DNA of 8,850 nt from contig JAPHSO010000162.1 in NCBI GenBank assembly GCA_026193675.1, positions 1 to 8,850 on the forward strand, in the 5' to 3' direction. The notes under the pieces were generated by a model, which had not been told where the DNA came from, ran no database searches, and saw nothing but the letters and a program-made list of their open reading frames with translations. Source of the stretch: Gammaproteobacteria bacterium (GTDB lineage Bacteria > Pseudomonadota > Gammaproteobacteria > Thiohalomonadales > Thiohalomonadaceae). Of this stretch, positions 1 through 7,459 are shown piece after piece; the first letter of the stretch is position 1; every line of letters begins with the position of its first letter. A program made the translations under genes and the position numbers.

Positions 1-2006
1 CAGCGGTGATCGCTGAAATAGTAAAACTGCTGGCGGCAGACGCCACTGCCAGTTTGGTTGAAGGGGCCAGCCGGCGGGCCGTAGTTCCGGGAGATATTGC
101 CATTCTGGTACGGACTCACCGGCAGGCATCCAGTTTTCAGGAGATGCTTGCCCAGGTGGGAGTGCCATCGGTACAGAGCGGTAGTGGCAATATTTTCGCC
201 TCTGCTGAGGCATCAGAGCTACTACAGTTACTGTTGGCAGTTGCCAGTCCCAGCGATCAAAACCTGCTAAAAAATCTATTGCTGTTGCCATGGTGTGGCC
301 TCAATGGTCAGGAGATTTTTTCTATCACCCATAACGACCATCAGTTGAGTGAGTGGTTTGAACAGCTCCACAAATACCATCAGCTATGGCTCGATAGTGG
401 GGTTATGGCGATGGTCTCTCATTTTGTCGATGAGCTGTTGATCCGGCACATCGCTCAGTTAACGAACGCAGAAAGGGTGCTGACCAACATCAACCATCTC
501 GCAGAGCTGTTGCAGCACCGGGTCGATGAGGAATCTCTCGGTGTTCACAAAACGGTGGCCTGGTTACAGGGTGAGATAGATGCCGGAACAGCGGTTAGTG
601 AGGGTGCGCTAAGTGAGCAGCAGCTACGTCTTGAGAGTGATGATGAGGCGCTGAAGATCATCACCATGCACTCCTCGAAAGGGCTTGAGTTTCCCATCGT
701 CTTTGCACCTTACCTGTGGCAGCGCCTGAGCTTTGTTGAGAAAGAGCAGGATAGAATCAGCTGTCATGAGGCGGGGGAGCTGGTGACCGATATCGGTTCA
801 GAGAATTTTGAGGCACGCAGAGCAGTTGCGATTGAGGAGGAGCTGGCAGAAGAGTTGCGTATCCTCTATGTGGCGCTAACCCGTGCCAAATATCGCTGCT
901 ATCTGACTTGGGCCGATGTACGCAGCAGTGCAACACCCAATCGATCAGCACTCTCCTATCTACTCTTCTCCGAGGGAGGTGATGGATGGATCGAGTCACT
1001 GCATGAAAAGGGATATGAGAGCCAGTTGGAGCGCCTCTCGACATTGGCAAAGCGACATCCACAACAGTTTGAGTATCGCGATCTGACAAATCATCTGGAT
1101 GTTGAAAGGCAAACAACAGCAGCATCTGAACAGCAGAGAGGTGAGCTGGCGGAACGTCAATTCACACGTAGAGTGGATCGCCGCTGGCAGATGAGCAGTT
1201 ACAGCGCTCTAACCCATCTATCGACATCAGATGATCTCCATCAACTGCCGGAGACACCTGTCGATAAGGCTCAGGAGGAGCGTGTTACAACAGTAGTCCG
1301 GGTAGCGGAAAACGAGCTGCCGCGTGGTGCCCATTTCGGAAATGTATTGCATGAGTTACTGGAGCAGATTCCCTTTATAGAGATTGCTCAGGGCAATGTG
1401 GATCGTGAGTTACGTGAGCGGCTTTCGCAGCGCTATGGTCTGGAACTGGCCGATCCGGCTCAACTGGAACAGCTACTGCAGCGGGTGGTCACCACACCCC
1501 TTGCTCATGATAAATGTGATCTCACCCTGGCCAATATTTCGCCATCAAGCACTCTGGTAGAGATGCCCTTTTATCTCTCAATGGATCGAATCAGTACCGC
1601 TGCGATCAATCGTCTGCTTGAAATTGATCCAACAGTGAGTCGACTGCATGAAATTGATCTTGAAGGATACCTGACCGGATTTATCGATCTGATCTTTGAG
1701 CACCAGGGGCAGTACTATCTGCTTGACTACAAAAGTAACTACCTTGAGGACTACAGCACTGCCACTCTTGAATCGGCGATGCATCACCATAACTATGGTC
1801 TGCAGTACTGGATCTATAGTGTTGTTCTGCACCGTTATCTTAAAAGACGTCTGCCCCACTACCAGTACCGACAACACTTTGGCAGCGTTCTCTATCTATT
1901 TGTCCGCGGTATGCAACCGACATTGGCTGAAAGCGGTGTCTACCGTACCAGACCCGATGAAGAGATCTTGATGGCCCTGGACCGGGCATTGGGTGGCGAG
2001 GGATGA
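1..2006 (+). CDS. recB: RecBCD exonuclease subunit RecB, C-terminal part (5' truncated by window)
   Basis: This is the beta subunit of the RecBCD helicase-nuclease, which unwinds double-strand ends 3' to 5' and carries the nuclease. The reading frame is open to the left edge, so the gene begins outside the window; the GTG at 6 is not a credible start. Counting residues from that codon, it shows UvrD-family motif IV (GDIAILVRT, about 30), motif V (TMHSSKGLE, 220-228) and motif VI (ILYVALTRAK, Arg293). The RecB nuclease domain follows: His449 in GNVLHELLE, Asp561 in GFIDLIF, and Asp574 and Lys576 in LLDYKSN. The Asp/Asp/Lys spacing (13 and 2) equals that of E. coli D1067, D1080 and K1082, so the nuclease should be active. 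By that alignment about 506 residues, including Walker A and B, lie upstream. The stop overlaps recD by 4 bases (ATGA), which implies co-transcription and translational coupling. Confidence 0.97.
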   Translation, partial: AVIAEIVKLLAADATASLVEGASRRAVVPGDIAILVRTHRQASSFQEMLAQVGVPSVQSGSGNIFASAEASELLQLLLAVASPSDQNLLKNLLLLPWCGLNGQEIFSITHNDHQLSEWFEQLHKYHQLWLDSGVMAMVSHFVDELLIRHIAQLTNAERVLTNINHLAELLQHRVDEESLGVHKTVAWLQGEIDAGTAVSEGALSEQQLRLESDDEALKIITMHSSKGLEFPIVFAPYLWQRLSFVEKEQDRISCHEAGELVTDIGSENFEARRAVAIEEELAEELRILYVALTRAKYRCYLTWADVRSSATPNRSALSYLLFSEGGDGWIESLHEKGYESQLERLSTLAKRHPQQFEYRDLTNHLDVERQTTAASEQQRGELAERQFTRRVDRRWQMSSYSALTHLSTSDDLHQLPETPVDKAQEERVTTVVRVAENELPRGAHFGNVLHELLEQIPFIEIAQGNVDRELRERLSQRYGLELADPAQLEQLLQRVVTTPLAHDKCDLTLANISPSSTLVEMPFYLSMDRISTAAINRLLEIDPTVSRLHEIDLEGYLTGFIDLIFEHQGQYYLLDYKSNYLEDYSTATLESAMHHHNYGLQYWIYSVVLHRYLKRRLPHYQYRQHFGSVLYLFVRGMQPTLAESGVYRTRPDEEILMALDRALGGEG

Positions 2007-3691
2007 TAAGCATGATGGATGAGCTCTTAACCTTTTCGCCGATTGATCATGCTATGAGTCAGTTTCTGCTTGCGCGATCTACTTTGGTTGGGGAGCAGCG
2101 TGAACAGCTCAGATCAATTATCCTTCGACTCTCTGCCCAGTTGGGGGCAGGAGATAGCTGTATTCATCTCAGTGATCCCGAGCGTGAACTTTTGATGGAC
2201 TCAGGGCTGCTAAACGAAGCGGGTGTTGCGCCACTGGTTATGGTGAATCGTCGGCTCTATCTCTATCGATACTGGGCCTATGAGAAAGCTCTGGCGCAGC
2301 AGCTTAAAGATCTGGTTCAGAGTGATTGTACAATTGATGATGTCGACGTCCTGCTTGAAAAATATTTTCCAGCAATTGGAGATCGAACCGATTGGCAGAG
2401 AGAGGCGGCAAGGCGGGCACTCTCAAATAGCCTGACGATTATCACTGGGGGACCGGGGACAGGAAAGACCACGACGGTGGTTAAGATTGTCTCAATGCTA
2501 CAGGAGCTGGCACATCAAAATAAAAAGCGTCTAAATATTGCGTTGGCCGCACCAACCGGTAAGGCGGCCATGCGCCTGCAACAATCGATCAGCCATTCGA
2601 CAGCTTCATTACCGTGTGAATCATCTGTTCGTGAGTCAATACCAAACAGGGTCTTTACCATTCACCGAATGCTTGGGGCAAAACGCTATTCTCCATACTT
2701 TCATCACCGTGCCGATAATCCGCTGCCCTATGATCTTGTGGTGGTCGATGAGGCATCGATGGTCGATCTGGCTCTGATGAGTAAATTGCTTGACGCTCTA
2801 AGGGTGGGTGCAAAACTGATACTACTGGGTGATCGAAATCAACTGGCATCGGTTGAATCTGGTGCTGTCCTTGCGGACCTCATCGAGGCGCTGCCTGAAC
2901 AGACGGCAGAGCTGCAAGAGTCCTTTAGATTTGATGCAGGCATTAAGGCCGTTTCCGAAGGGGTAAATCGGCAACAGGGTGCGATGGTTTGGGATACCCT
3001 GCAACAGGGAGAATATTCAAATATTTCACTGATGGATTCGCATGCAGTAACTGTGGTTGAGCGAGTCTATGAGAAGTCTCTCAACTACTGGCAGTTAATA
3101 AGAGATAATGGCTCGTTTGCAGATATTGTTGCCGCCTTTAATCAATTTCAATGTCTTGCAACAAATCGTGTCGGTTCATTAGGGGTTACCGAACTCAATG
3201 AGCGTATTGAGGGGCGATTGGCTGATGCCGGCTTTATAGAGCGAGGAGAGATTGGTCGCTGGTACCGAGGTCGTCCGGTTATTGTAAATCGTAATATTCC
3301 TGAACTGGGTCTATTCAATGGCGATATTGGTATTACGCTTTATGACGCGGATGGGAATTTGAAGGTCTATTTTGAGGGAGGTGGTGATGATTCCGTTGAT
3401 GCATCTTCTGATGACTGTATTGCGACACGTCACTTTATTCCGTCACGTATTGTTCACTGTGAAACGGCCTATGCTATGACGGTTCATAAAAGTCAGGGTT
3501 CGGAATTTGATGAGGTGTTGGTGGTATTTCCTGATGTGATGAATCCAGTGCTAACCAAGGAGCTGATCTACACAGCGATTACCCGTGCCAAAAAAGGGGT
3601 GCAATTGGCTGTTAGTGATGAGATATGGCATGCAACAGTTGGACAGCGGATTGAACGTCATAGTGGACTGGTTGAGATGCTCATTCACTAG
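2003..3691 (+). CDS. recD: RecBCD exonuclease subunit RecD (5'-3' helicase)
   Basis: This is the alpha subunit of RecBCD, a superfamily 1B 5'-3' DNA helicase. At 562 residues it is a little shorter than E. coli RecD (608). After an N-terminal RecB-contacting region, the motifs run in order: Walker A GGPGTGKTT with Lys155, motif Ia APTGKAA, Walker B DEAS (249-252), motif III GDRNQ (276-280), motif IV-like ESFRFD, motif V TVHKSQG (493-499) followed by SEFDE, and motif VI with Arg528 in TAITRAK. No key residue is missing. The ATG at 2003 overlaps the recB stop. In-frame ATGs at 2012 and 2015 are also plausible, because GAGGG at 1998-2002 sits 9 bases before 2012, a better spacing than for 2003. 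The gene directly follows recB, as is usual, and murI begins 22 bases after its stop. Confidence 0.97.
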   Translation: MISMMDELLTFSPIDHAMSQFLLARSTLVGEQREQLRSIILRLSAQLGAGDSCIHLSDPERELLMDSGLLNEAGVAPLVMVNRRLYLYRYWAYEKALAQQLKDLVQSDCTIDDVDVLLEKYFPAIGDRTDWQREAARRALSNSLTIITGGPGTGKTTTVVKIVSMLQELAHQNKKRLNIALAAPTGKAAMRLQQSISHSTASLPCESSVRESIPNRVFTIHRMLGAKRYSPYFHHRADNPLPYDLVVVDEASMVDLALMSKLLDALRVGAKLILLGDRNQLASVESGAVLADLIEALPEQTAELQESFRFDAGIKAVSEGVNRQQGAMVWDTLQQGEYSNISLMDSHAVTVVERVYEKSLNYWQLIRDNGSFADIVAAFNQFQCLATNRVGSLGVTELNERIEGRLADAGFIERGEIGRWYRGRPVIVNRNIPELGLFNGDIGITLYDADGNLKVYFEGGGDDSVDASSDDCIATRHFIPSRIVHCETAYAMTVHKSQGSEFDEVLVVFPDVMNPVLTKELIYTAITRAKKGVQLAVSDEIWHATVGQRIERHSGLVEMLIH

Positions 3692-3713
3692 CTATGGTGA
3701 GAGTGATATATCT

Positions 3714-4517
3714 ATGTTGAACGATCATAATGACGCTCCGATTGCCCTGTTTGATTCCGGTATTGGCGGGCTTTCTGTGCTTCGACATGTTCGTGAACGA
3801 CTTCCCGCAGAAGAGCTGATCTATCTAGCAGATTCAGCACACACACCCTATGGCGATAAGAGTGAAGATTTTATTATTGAGCGTTCGTTGACGATTGGTC
3901 GGTTCTTTATCGAGCAGGGAGCCAAGGTGCTTGTCATTGCATGTAATAGTGCAACCGCAGCTGCAGTTAGCGTAATGCGTGAACAGCTAGATATTCCTAT
4001 TGTTGGGATGGAGCCGGGAATAAAACCTGCAGTGACGCAGAGCAAAAACAGGCGGGTCGGAATAATGGCGACCGCTGCAACAGTCGCGAGTGAGAAATTT
4101 TCCACCCTTGCCCAACGTTACGCCAATGAGAGTGAGCTCTCTATTCAGGCCTGCCCTGGTCTGGTTGAACATATTGAGGCGATGACCCATGACAGTGAAG
4201 AGAGCTATCAGATGCTTGCGAGATATCTGTTACCATTTCAGCAGCAGGGTATCGACACGTTAGCCCTTGGGTGTACCCACTACCCATTTATGTTGCCGCA
4301 AATCAGAGAGATTTTAGGCGATGAGATCTTAGTTATCGATACCGGCCCTGCCGTAGCAGAGCAGTTACAAAGGATACTGAAGCAGAATGCATCACTTCGA
4401 GATCAATCCGCAAAGGGTCGTGTTCATTTTTATGCAACGCAGCATACTGAGAGACTCAGAGAGCAGATAGAAAAGTTGTGGGGTGAACCGGTTGCGCTTA
4501 GGTCACTACAGAGATGA
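3714..4517 (+). CDS. murI: Glutamate racemase
   Basis: This cytoplasmic, cofactor-independent racemase converts L-glutamate to D-glutamate for peptidoglycan synthesis. Family signatures are clear: FDSGIGGLSVL with Asp14, TPYGDKS (44-50), the first catalytic cysteine Cys77 in ACNSATA, GMEPGIKPA (98-106), and the second cysteine Cys187 in LGCTHYP with His189. At 267 residues it has normal length. I chose the ATG at 3714 because the family signature begins soon after it and a GGTGAGAG stretch (3696-3703) lies about 10 bases before it. The frame stays open upstream to 3585, but that part overlaps the recD end and does not look like MurI. The N-terminus lacks the longer extension that in E. coli MurI takes part in activation by UDP-MurNAc-Ala. 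The short gap to recD suggests the same transcript. Confidence 0.96.
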   Translation: MLNDHNDAPIALFDSGIGGLSVLRHVRERLPAEELIYLADSAHTPYGDKSEDFIIERSLTIGRFFIEQGAKVLVIACNSATAAAVSVMREQLDIPIVGMEPGIKPAVTQSKNRRVGIMATAATVASEKFSTLAQRYANESELSIQACPGLVEHIEAMTHDSEESYQMLARYLLPFQQQGIDTLALGCTHYPFMLPQIREILGDEILVIDTGPAVAEQLQRILKQNASLRDQSAKGRVHFYATQHTERLREQIEKLWGEPVALRSLQR

Positions 4518-4557
4518 GCTGCAAGGGCTTAAGTAGCCGTAAAGATTAGAAGGGGCT

Positions 4558-4587
4558 ATGATGAGACGATCATTGACAGGGAAGTGA
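4558..4587 (+). CDS. Possible 9-residue leader ORF upstream of the diguanylate cyclase
   Basis: A short ORF encodes MMRRSLTGK and ends with TGA four bases before the GTG start of the cyclase. It is preceded by GAAGGGG (4549-4555), a better ribosome-binding match than the one of the cyclase itself. It could couple ribosomes into the cyclase start or be a chance occurrence. I recognise no known leader peptide in it. Confidence is low because such short ORFs arise often by chance. Confidence 0.25.
   Translation: MMRRSLTGK
4578..4582 (+). promoter_or_regulatory. Ribosome-binding site deciding the GTG start of the diguanylate cyclase
   Basis: AGGGA lies 9 bases before the GTG at 4592. An in-frame TGA at 4574-4576 rules out any earlier start, and the next in-frame ATG would cut off the first 26 residues just before the first membrane segment. 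GTG is therefore the best start. Confidence 0.6.
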
Positions 4588-4591
4588 GCGA

Positions 4592-5668
4592 GTGCCGACA
4601 ATTGATAATATTCTAAGAAGTGGATTCATCTTCGGTGAGGGGGAGGATCTACTGAAGTTTAAATTCAGAATGGTCAATATCATGCTGTTTATCAGCATGG
4701 GCGGTATGATGCTATTCGTTGCGCTTTACTATCTTGGATGGACTGATATGGGCGAGACCCATGCTCGGGTCAATGCACTTACGGCAATCTTCTGCTTTTT
4801 CACCTTTTTCTGGCTGCGTCAATCTAAACAGCAATACAACCGTATTGCGATGATTACAATCAGTACGGTTATGCTCTCTTTCACTTCGGCACTGATCTTT
4901 GTACCTAATGACGAGTTTAGGATGGTCTGGTTTGTTATGGCGATCATTGTGGCCCATCTTGCTGTAGGGCGTAAATTTGGCCTGTTTATTGTCATCATGG
5001 CAATTGCCACCATTCTTGTTGCCAATGATCTATTTACGCTCAATTTGGGCACTCTTACGCTTACAACAGCGGTAACCAGTCTGATTATTATTAGCCTCAT
5101 TCTTTCGACGTACAGTATTAAGTTTGACTCCTATGAATCTGTACTATTGAAAAAAAATGTCGACCTGATAGATCTCGTGAACAAAGATGATCTGACTGGA
5201 ATTATGAGCCGCAGGTATTTTATGGATGTGGGTAATCACTACTTCAGCGGCTCCAGACGCAGTAAAAGTTCGATGAGTTTGATGATGCTCGATATCGATC
5301 ACTTTAAATGGATCAATGACAGTTATGGCCACCATATGGGTGACATGATGCTGATTCTATTTAGCGATACGATCTCAAGCTATCTGCGTAAGAGTGATGT
5401 CTTTGCCCGTCTGGGTGGTGAGGAGTTTGGCATTATCCTGTTTGAGACCGATCTGCAGGGTGCCGAAAGATTGGCTGAAAAAATTAGAAGCGCCATTGAT
5501 GGGCTTCTTTACCAGGAGGGAGAGATCACCATTAGGATGACCACCAGTATCGGTATCAGTGATCGGCGTGAGAGTGATAGCTCTTTTGATGAGTTGTTGA
5601 TTCGAACTGATGCTGCACTTTACCGTTCCAAGGACAGGGGACGGAACTGCACCTCAATTGCCGGCTAG
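4592..5668 (+). CDS. Membrane-anchored diguanylate cyclase (GGDEF protein)
   Basis: The product is predicted to make cyclic di-GMP from two GTP at the inner membrane. Of its 358 residues, about 28-173 hold six hydrophobic segments (roughly 28-49, 60-76, 84-104, 110-126, 129-146, 154-173) that form an unassigned membrane sensor. A short, probably helical linker (174-197) leads to the GGDEF domain. That domain shows DDLTGIMSRR (199-208, slightly divergent from the usual DxLTGLxNRR), LDIDHFKWIND (233-243), the active-site loop GGEEF (275-279), and a C-terminal ALYRSKDRGRN. An inhibitory-site RxxD (RKSD, 266-269) sits exactly five residues before GGEEF, so product feedback inhibition is expected. 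There is no EAL or HD-GYP domain. The start is GTG. It lies 74 bases after murI and may be read from the recBD-murI transcript or its own promoter. The stimulus it senses cannot be told. Confidence 0.93.
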   Translation: MPTIDNILRSGFIFGEGEDLLKFKFRMVNIMLFISMGGMMLFVALYYLGWTDMGETHARVNALTAIFCFFTFFWLRQSKQQYNRIAMITISTVMLSFTSALIFVPNDEFRMVWFVMAIIVAHLAVGRKFGLFIVIMAIATILVANDLFTLNLGTLTLTTAVTSLIIISLILSTYSIKFDSYESVLLKKNVDLIDLVNKDDLTGIMSRRYFMDVGNHYFSGSRRSKSSMSLMMLDIDHFKWINDSYGHHMGDMMLILFSDTISSYLRKSDVFARLGGEEFGIILFETDLQGAERLAEKIRSAIDGLLYQEGEITIRMTTSIGISDRRESDSSFDELLIRTDAALYRSKDRGRNCTSIAG

Positions 5669-5677
5669 TTGTCGTGG

Positions 5678-5977
5678 CTATCTGTTGATTGAAAGCTTTT
5701 GAGGAATCTTTTGCGGTCGATTGATAATAATGCGTTTGTTGCGCCCGCTCTCACCACTCAATAGTTCGATGGCACTTCTGACTACACCAAACTGTTTGGC
5801 AAGATATTTAATCAGATGGTCATTGGCCTTACCATCAACCGGTGGCGCAGTGATTTTAACTTTGAGCATCTCATCATCGCCCTCTCCATAGGGGCCGACA
5901 ATCTCATCTCTACTCGACTTCGGCTGTATCCTTAAATTGAGGAGCAGCTGCTCACCCTGCCATCGGTACCAACTCAA
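5678..5977 (-). CDS. yggU: DUF167 (YggU) family protein
   Basis: This is a small conserved protein of unknown biochemical role, 99 residues long, matching the family's usual 95-100. Family features are LRIQPKSSRDEIVG near residues 15-28, LKVKITAPPVDGKAN in the middle, a LAKQFGV helix, and GESGRNKRI towards the end. The only start that keeps the conserved WYRWQG N-terminus is a TTG at 5977. The yggT stop lies in the same frame, with just one codon (ACA) between the TAA and the TTG. I see no good ribosome-binding site, so translation probably depends on coupling to yggT. It is the last gene of the leftward yggS-proC-yggT-yggU cluster, and its 3' end faces the cyclase end with 9 bases between. 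Confidence 0.9.
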   Translation of the reverse strand: MSWYRWQGEQLLLNLRIQPKSSRDEIVGPYGEGDDEMLKVKITAPPVDGKANDHLIKYLAKQFGVVRSAIELLSGESGRNKRIIINRPQKIPQKLSINR

Positions 5978-5980
5978 TGT

Positions 5981-6550
5981 TTAAGCCATGGAGAGGCTGC
6001 GCAGCAGGGGCACGATCAACATTTTAAGAAGCTGCAAAACCATCAGCGCAGCTAGCGGTGAGAGGTCGATACCAGAGATGGGGGGGATATATCTTCGGGC
6101 CGGTCTTAACATCGGTTCTGTGAGACTACGCAGTACAGCACCTACCGGATTGTAGTGCCCTGCTGGATTGATCCAGCTAATGATCACCTGAATGATGATG
6201 GCAAAGATAAAGATACTAAATGCCATCGATACCAGTTCGGCGAATGCAAGATTGATAATCACCAGTGGTCCAAGCTCCATACCGCGAATCAGTAGTAGCA
6301 GGGTAAAGGCGATCGATTGCAGTACCAGCATCAGCACGATAGAGGCGATATCAATTCCACCCCAGCCGGGGATGATTCGACGCAGTGGGATGAGCGGTGG
6401 ATTGGTCACCTTCACAATAAATTGAGAGATGGGATTGTAAAAGTCGGCACGCACCTGTTGCAGAATAAAACGCAACATCACCACGGTGATGTAGAGGTCG
6501 AACAGGGTCGTTACCAAGAACTCAAGTGGTGTGGCTAGATAGCTCTGCAT
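5981..6550 (-). CDS. yggT: YggT family inner-membrane protein
   Basis: This is an integral membrane protein of 189 residues (E. coli YggT is 188). The role is not firmly known; family members have been linked to osmotic or potassium tolerance and, in other phyla, to division or photosystem assembly. Two tandem YGGT repeats are visible: NPISQFIVKVTNPPLIPLRR...GID (39-67) and NPVGAVLRSLTEPMLRPARR...GID (134-162), each flanked by hydrophobic helices (about 9-30, 68-89, 94-127, 162-184). I chose the ATG at 6550, one base after the proC stop, with GGGAAG just upstream inside proC. A longer frame from 6595 would overlap the proC end and add an unrelated 15-residue tail. It sits between proC and yggU in one transcription unit. 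Confidence 0.94.
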   Translation of the reverse strand: MQSYLATPLEFLVTTLFDLYITVVMLRFILQQVRADFYNPISQFIVKVTNPPLIPLRRIIPGWGGIDIASIVLMLVLQSIAFTLLLLIRGMELGPLVIINLAFAELVSMAFSIFIFAIIIQVIISWINPAGHYNPVGAVLRSLTEPMLRPARRYIPPISGIDLSPLAALMVLQLLKMLIVPLLRSLSMA

Positions 6551-6551
6551 G

Positions 6552-7379
6552 CTACTGCTTCCCGAGTTGTTCAGCCAGTTCACGTGCACGGTCACGTGCG
6601 CCGGTCAGTGCTGAGTCGATAGTCTCATCTAACTTTTTGTCGAGCATAATGGCTATGGCCCGTTCAGTGGTGCCGCCCGGGGAGGTCACCTTCTGGCGCA
6701 GGGTGGCGCAGTCATCGCTGTTCTCAAGGGCCATTTTGGTGGCACCAAATGCGGTCTGCAGGGCGAGTAGTCTGGAAGACTCCTCACTGAGTCCCATCTT
6801 CTGTGCCGACTGTTGCATTAACTCAATGATCAGGAAGTAGTAGGCGGGGCCGCTGCCGGAGAGAGCAGTGACAATATCGATCTCATCTTCATTTCCAACC
6901 CAGATGGTGACCCCCACGGCACGCAGAATCGACTCGGCAAGCTCGCGCTGCTCCTGAGAGACCTGATTATTGGCAAACAGCCCAGTGGCACCGGTGCGAA
7001 TCAGGGCGGGTGTGTTGGGCATCGTGCGGACAATGGCCTGCTCGCCACCCAACCAGCGGTTGATATCATCGACCTGAATGCCGGCAGCGATCGATATAAA
7101 GAGAGGCCTGGACCCCGTCAGTTTTTTGCTAATTTCATGACAAACTTCATGAATGATTTGTGGTTTGACTGAGAGGATGATGACCGATGCATCTTTAAGA
7201 AGCTCATCGGAGTTTTCGGTGACATTAACGGAAAAGTGGGCGCGCAGGCTGGCTCGGCGTTCACCATTGGGTTCGGCGACACTAATCTGGGATGGCGGGA
7301 CACCATCTGCGATCAAACCGCCGATAAGGCTAGCGGCCATATTTCCACCACCAATGAATCCGATTTTCTCTTTTAACAT
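6552..7379 (-). CDS. proC: Pyrroline-5-carboxylate reductase
   Basis: This cytoplasmic enzyme carries out the last step of proline synthesis, reducing 1-pyrroline-5-carboxylate to proline with NAD(P)H. The length, 275 residues, is normal. It shows the N-terminal Rossmann loop GFIGGGNMA (7-15), ILSVKPQ (68-74), ISIAAGI (95-101), RTMPNTPALI (118-127), the oligomerisation-domain motif LSGSGPAYYF (173-182), and the family signature VTSPGGTTERAI (231-242). The ATG at 7379 has only a weak GGAA upstream. It follows yggS after 80 bases, a gap that holds a possible hairpin, and its stop is one base from yggT, so proC, yggT and yggU are almost certainly co-transcribed. Confidence 0.97.
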   Translation of the reverse strand: MLKEKIGFIGGGNMAASLIGGLIADGVPPSQISVAEPNGERRASLRAHFSVNVTENSDELLKDASVIILSVKPQIIHEVCHEISKKLTGSRPLFISIAAGIQVDDINRWLGGEQAIVRTMPNTPALIRTGATGLFANNQVSQEQRELAESILRAVGVTIWVGNEDEIDIVTALSGSGPAYYFLIIELMQQSAQKMGLSEESSRLLALQTAFGATKMALENSDDCATLRQKVTSPGGTTERAIAIMLDKKLDETIDSALTGARDRARELAEQLGKQ

Positions 7380-7409
7380 TTGCTATTCCAAATCATATAA
7401 ATATTCGTT

Positions 7410-7443
7410 AGTTAGTCTGTCCCAATATATAGGGTTACTAACT
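7410..7443 (-). repeat. Inverted repeat (possible hairpin) between yggS and proC
   Basis: AGTTAGT (7410-7416) and ACTAACT (7437-7443) are a perfect 7-base inverted repeat. Inside them CCC (7421-7423) and GGG (7432-7434) can add three pairs across an AT-rich 8-base loop, with an asymmetric internal bulge (4 and 2 bases). In the leftward transcript the structure would fall 64 bases before the proC start. It lacks a following U run, so it is not a standard terminator; an RNA processing or binding site, or chance, are the alternatives. Confidence 0.4.
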
Positions 7444-7459
7444 CAGATTTTCATCCTAA

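Noticed and set aside
3585..3713. Longer MurI start overlapping recD
   Set aside because: The added 43 residues are the recD coding region read in another frame; the family signature begins shortly after the ATG at 3714, which has its own ribosome site.
4525..4545. GGCT/AGCC hairpin after murI as a terminator
   Set aside because: Only four base pairs and no T run follow; too weak to call.
4573..4609. Perfect TTGACA (4573-4578) with GATAAT (4604-4609) as a promoter for the cyclase
   Set aside because: The spacing is 25 bases, far from 16-18, and the -10-like element lies inside the coding region after the GTG start.
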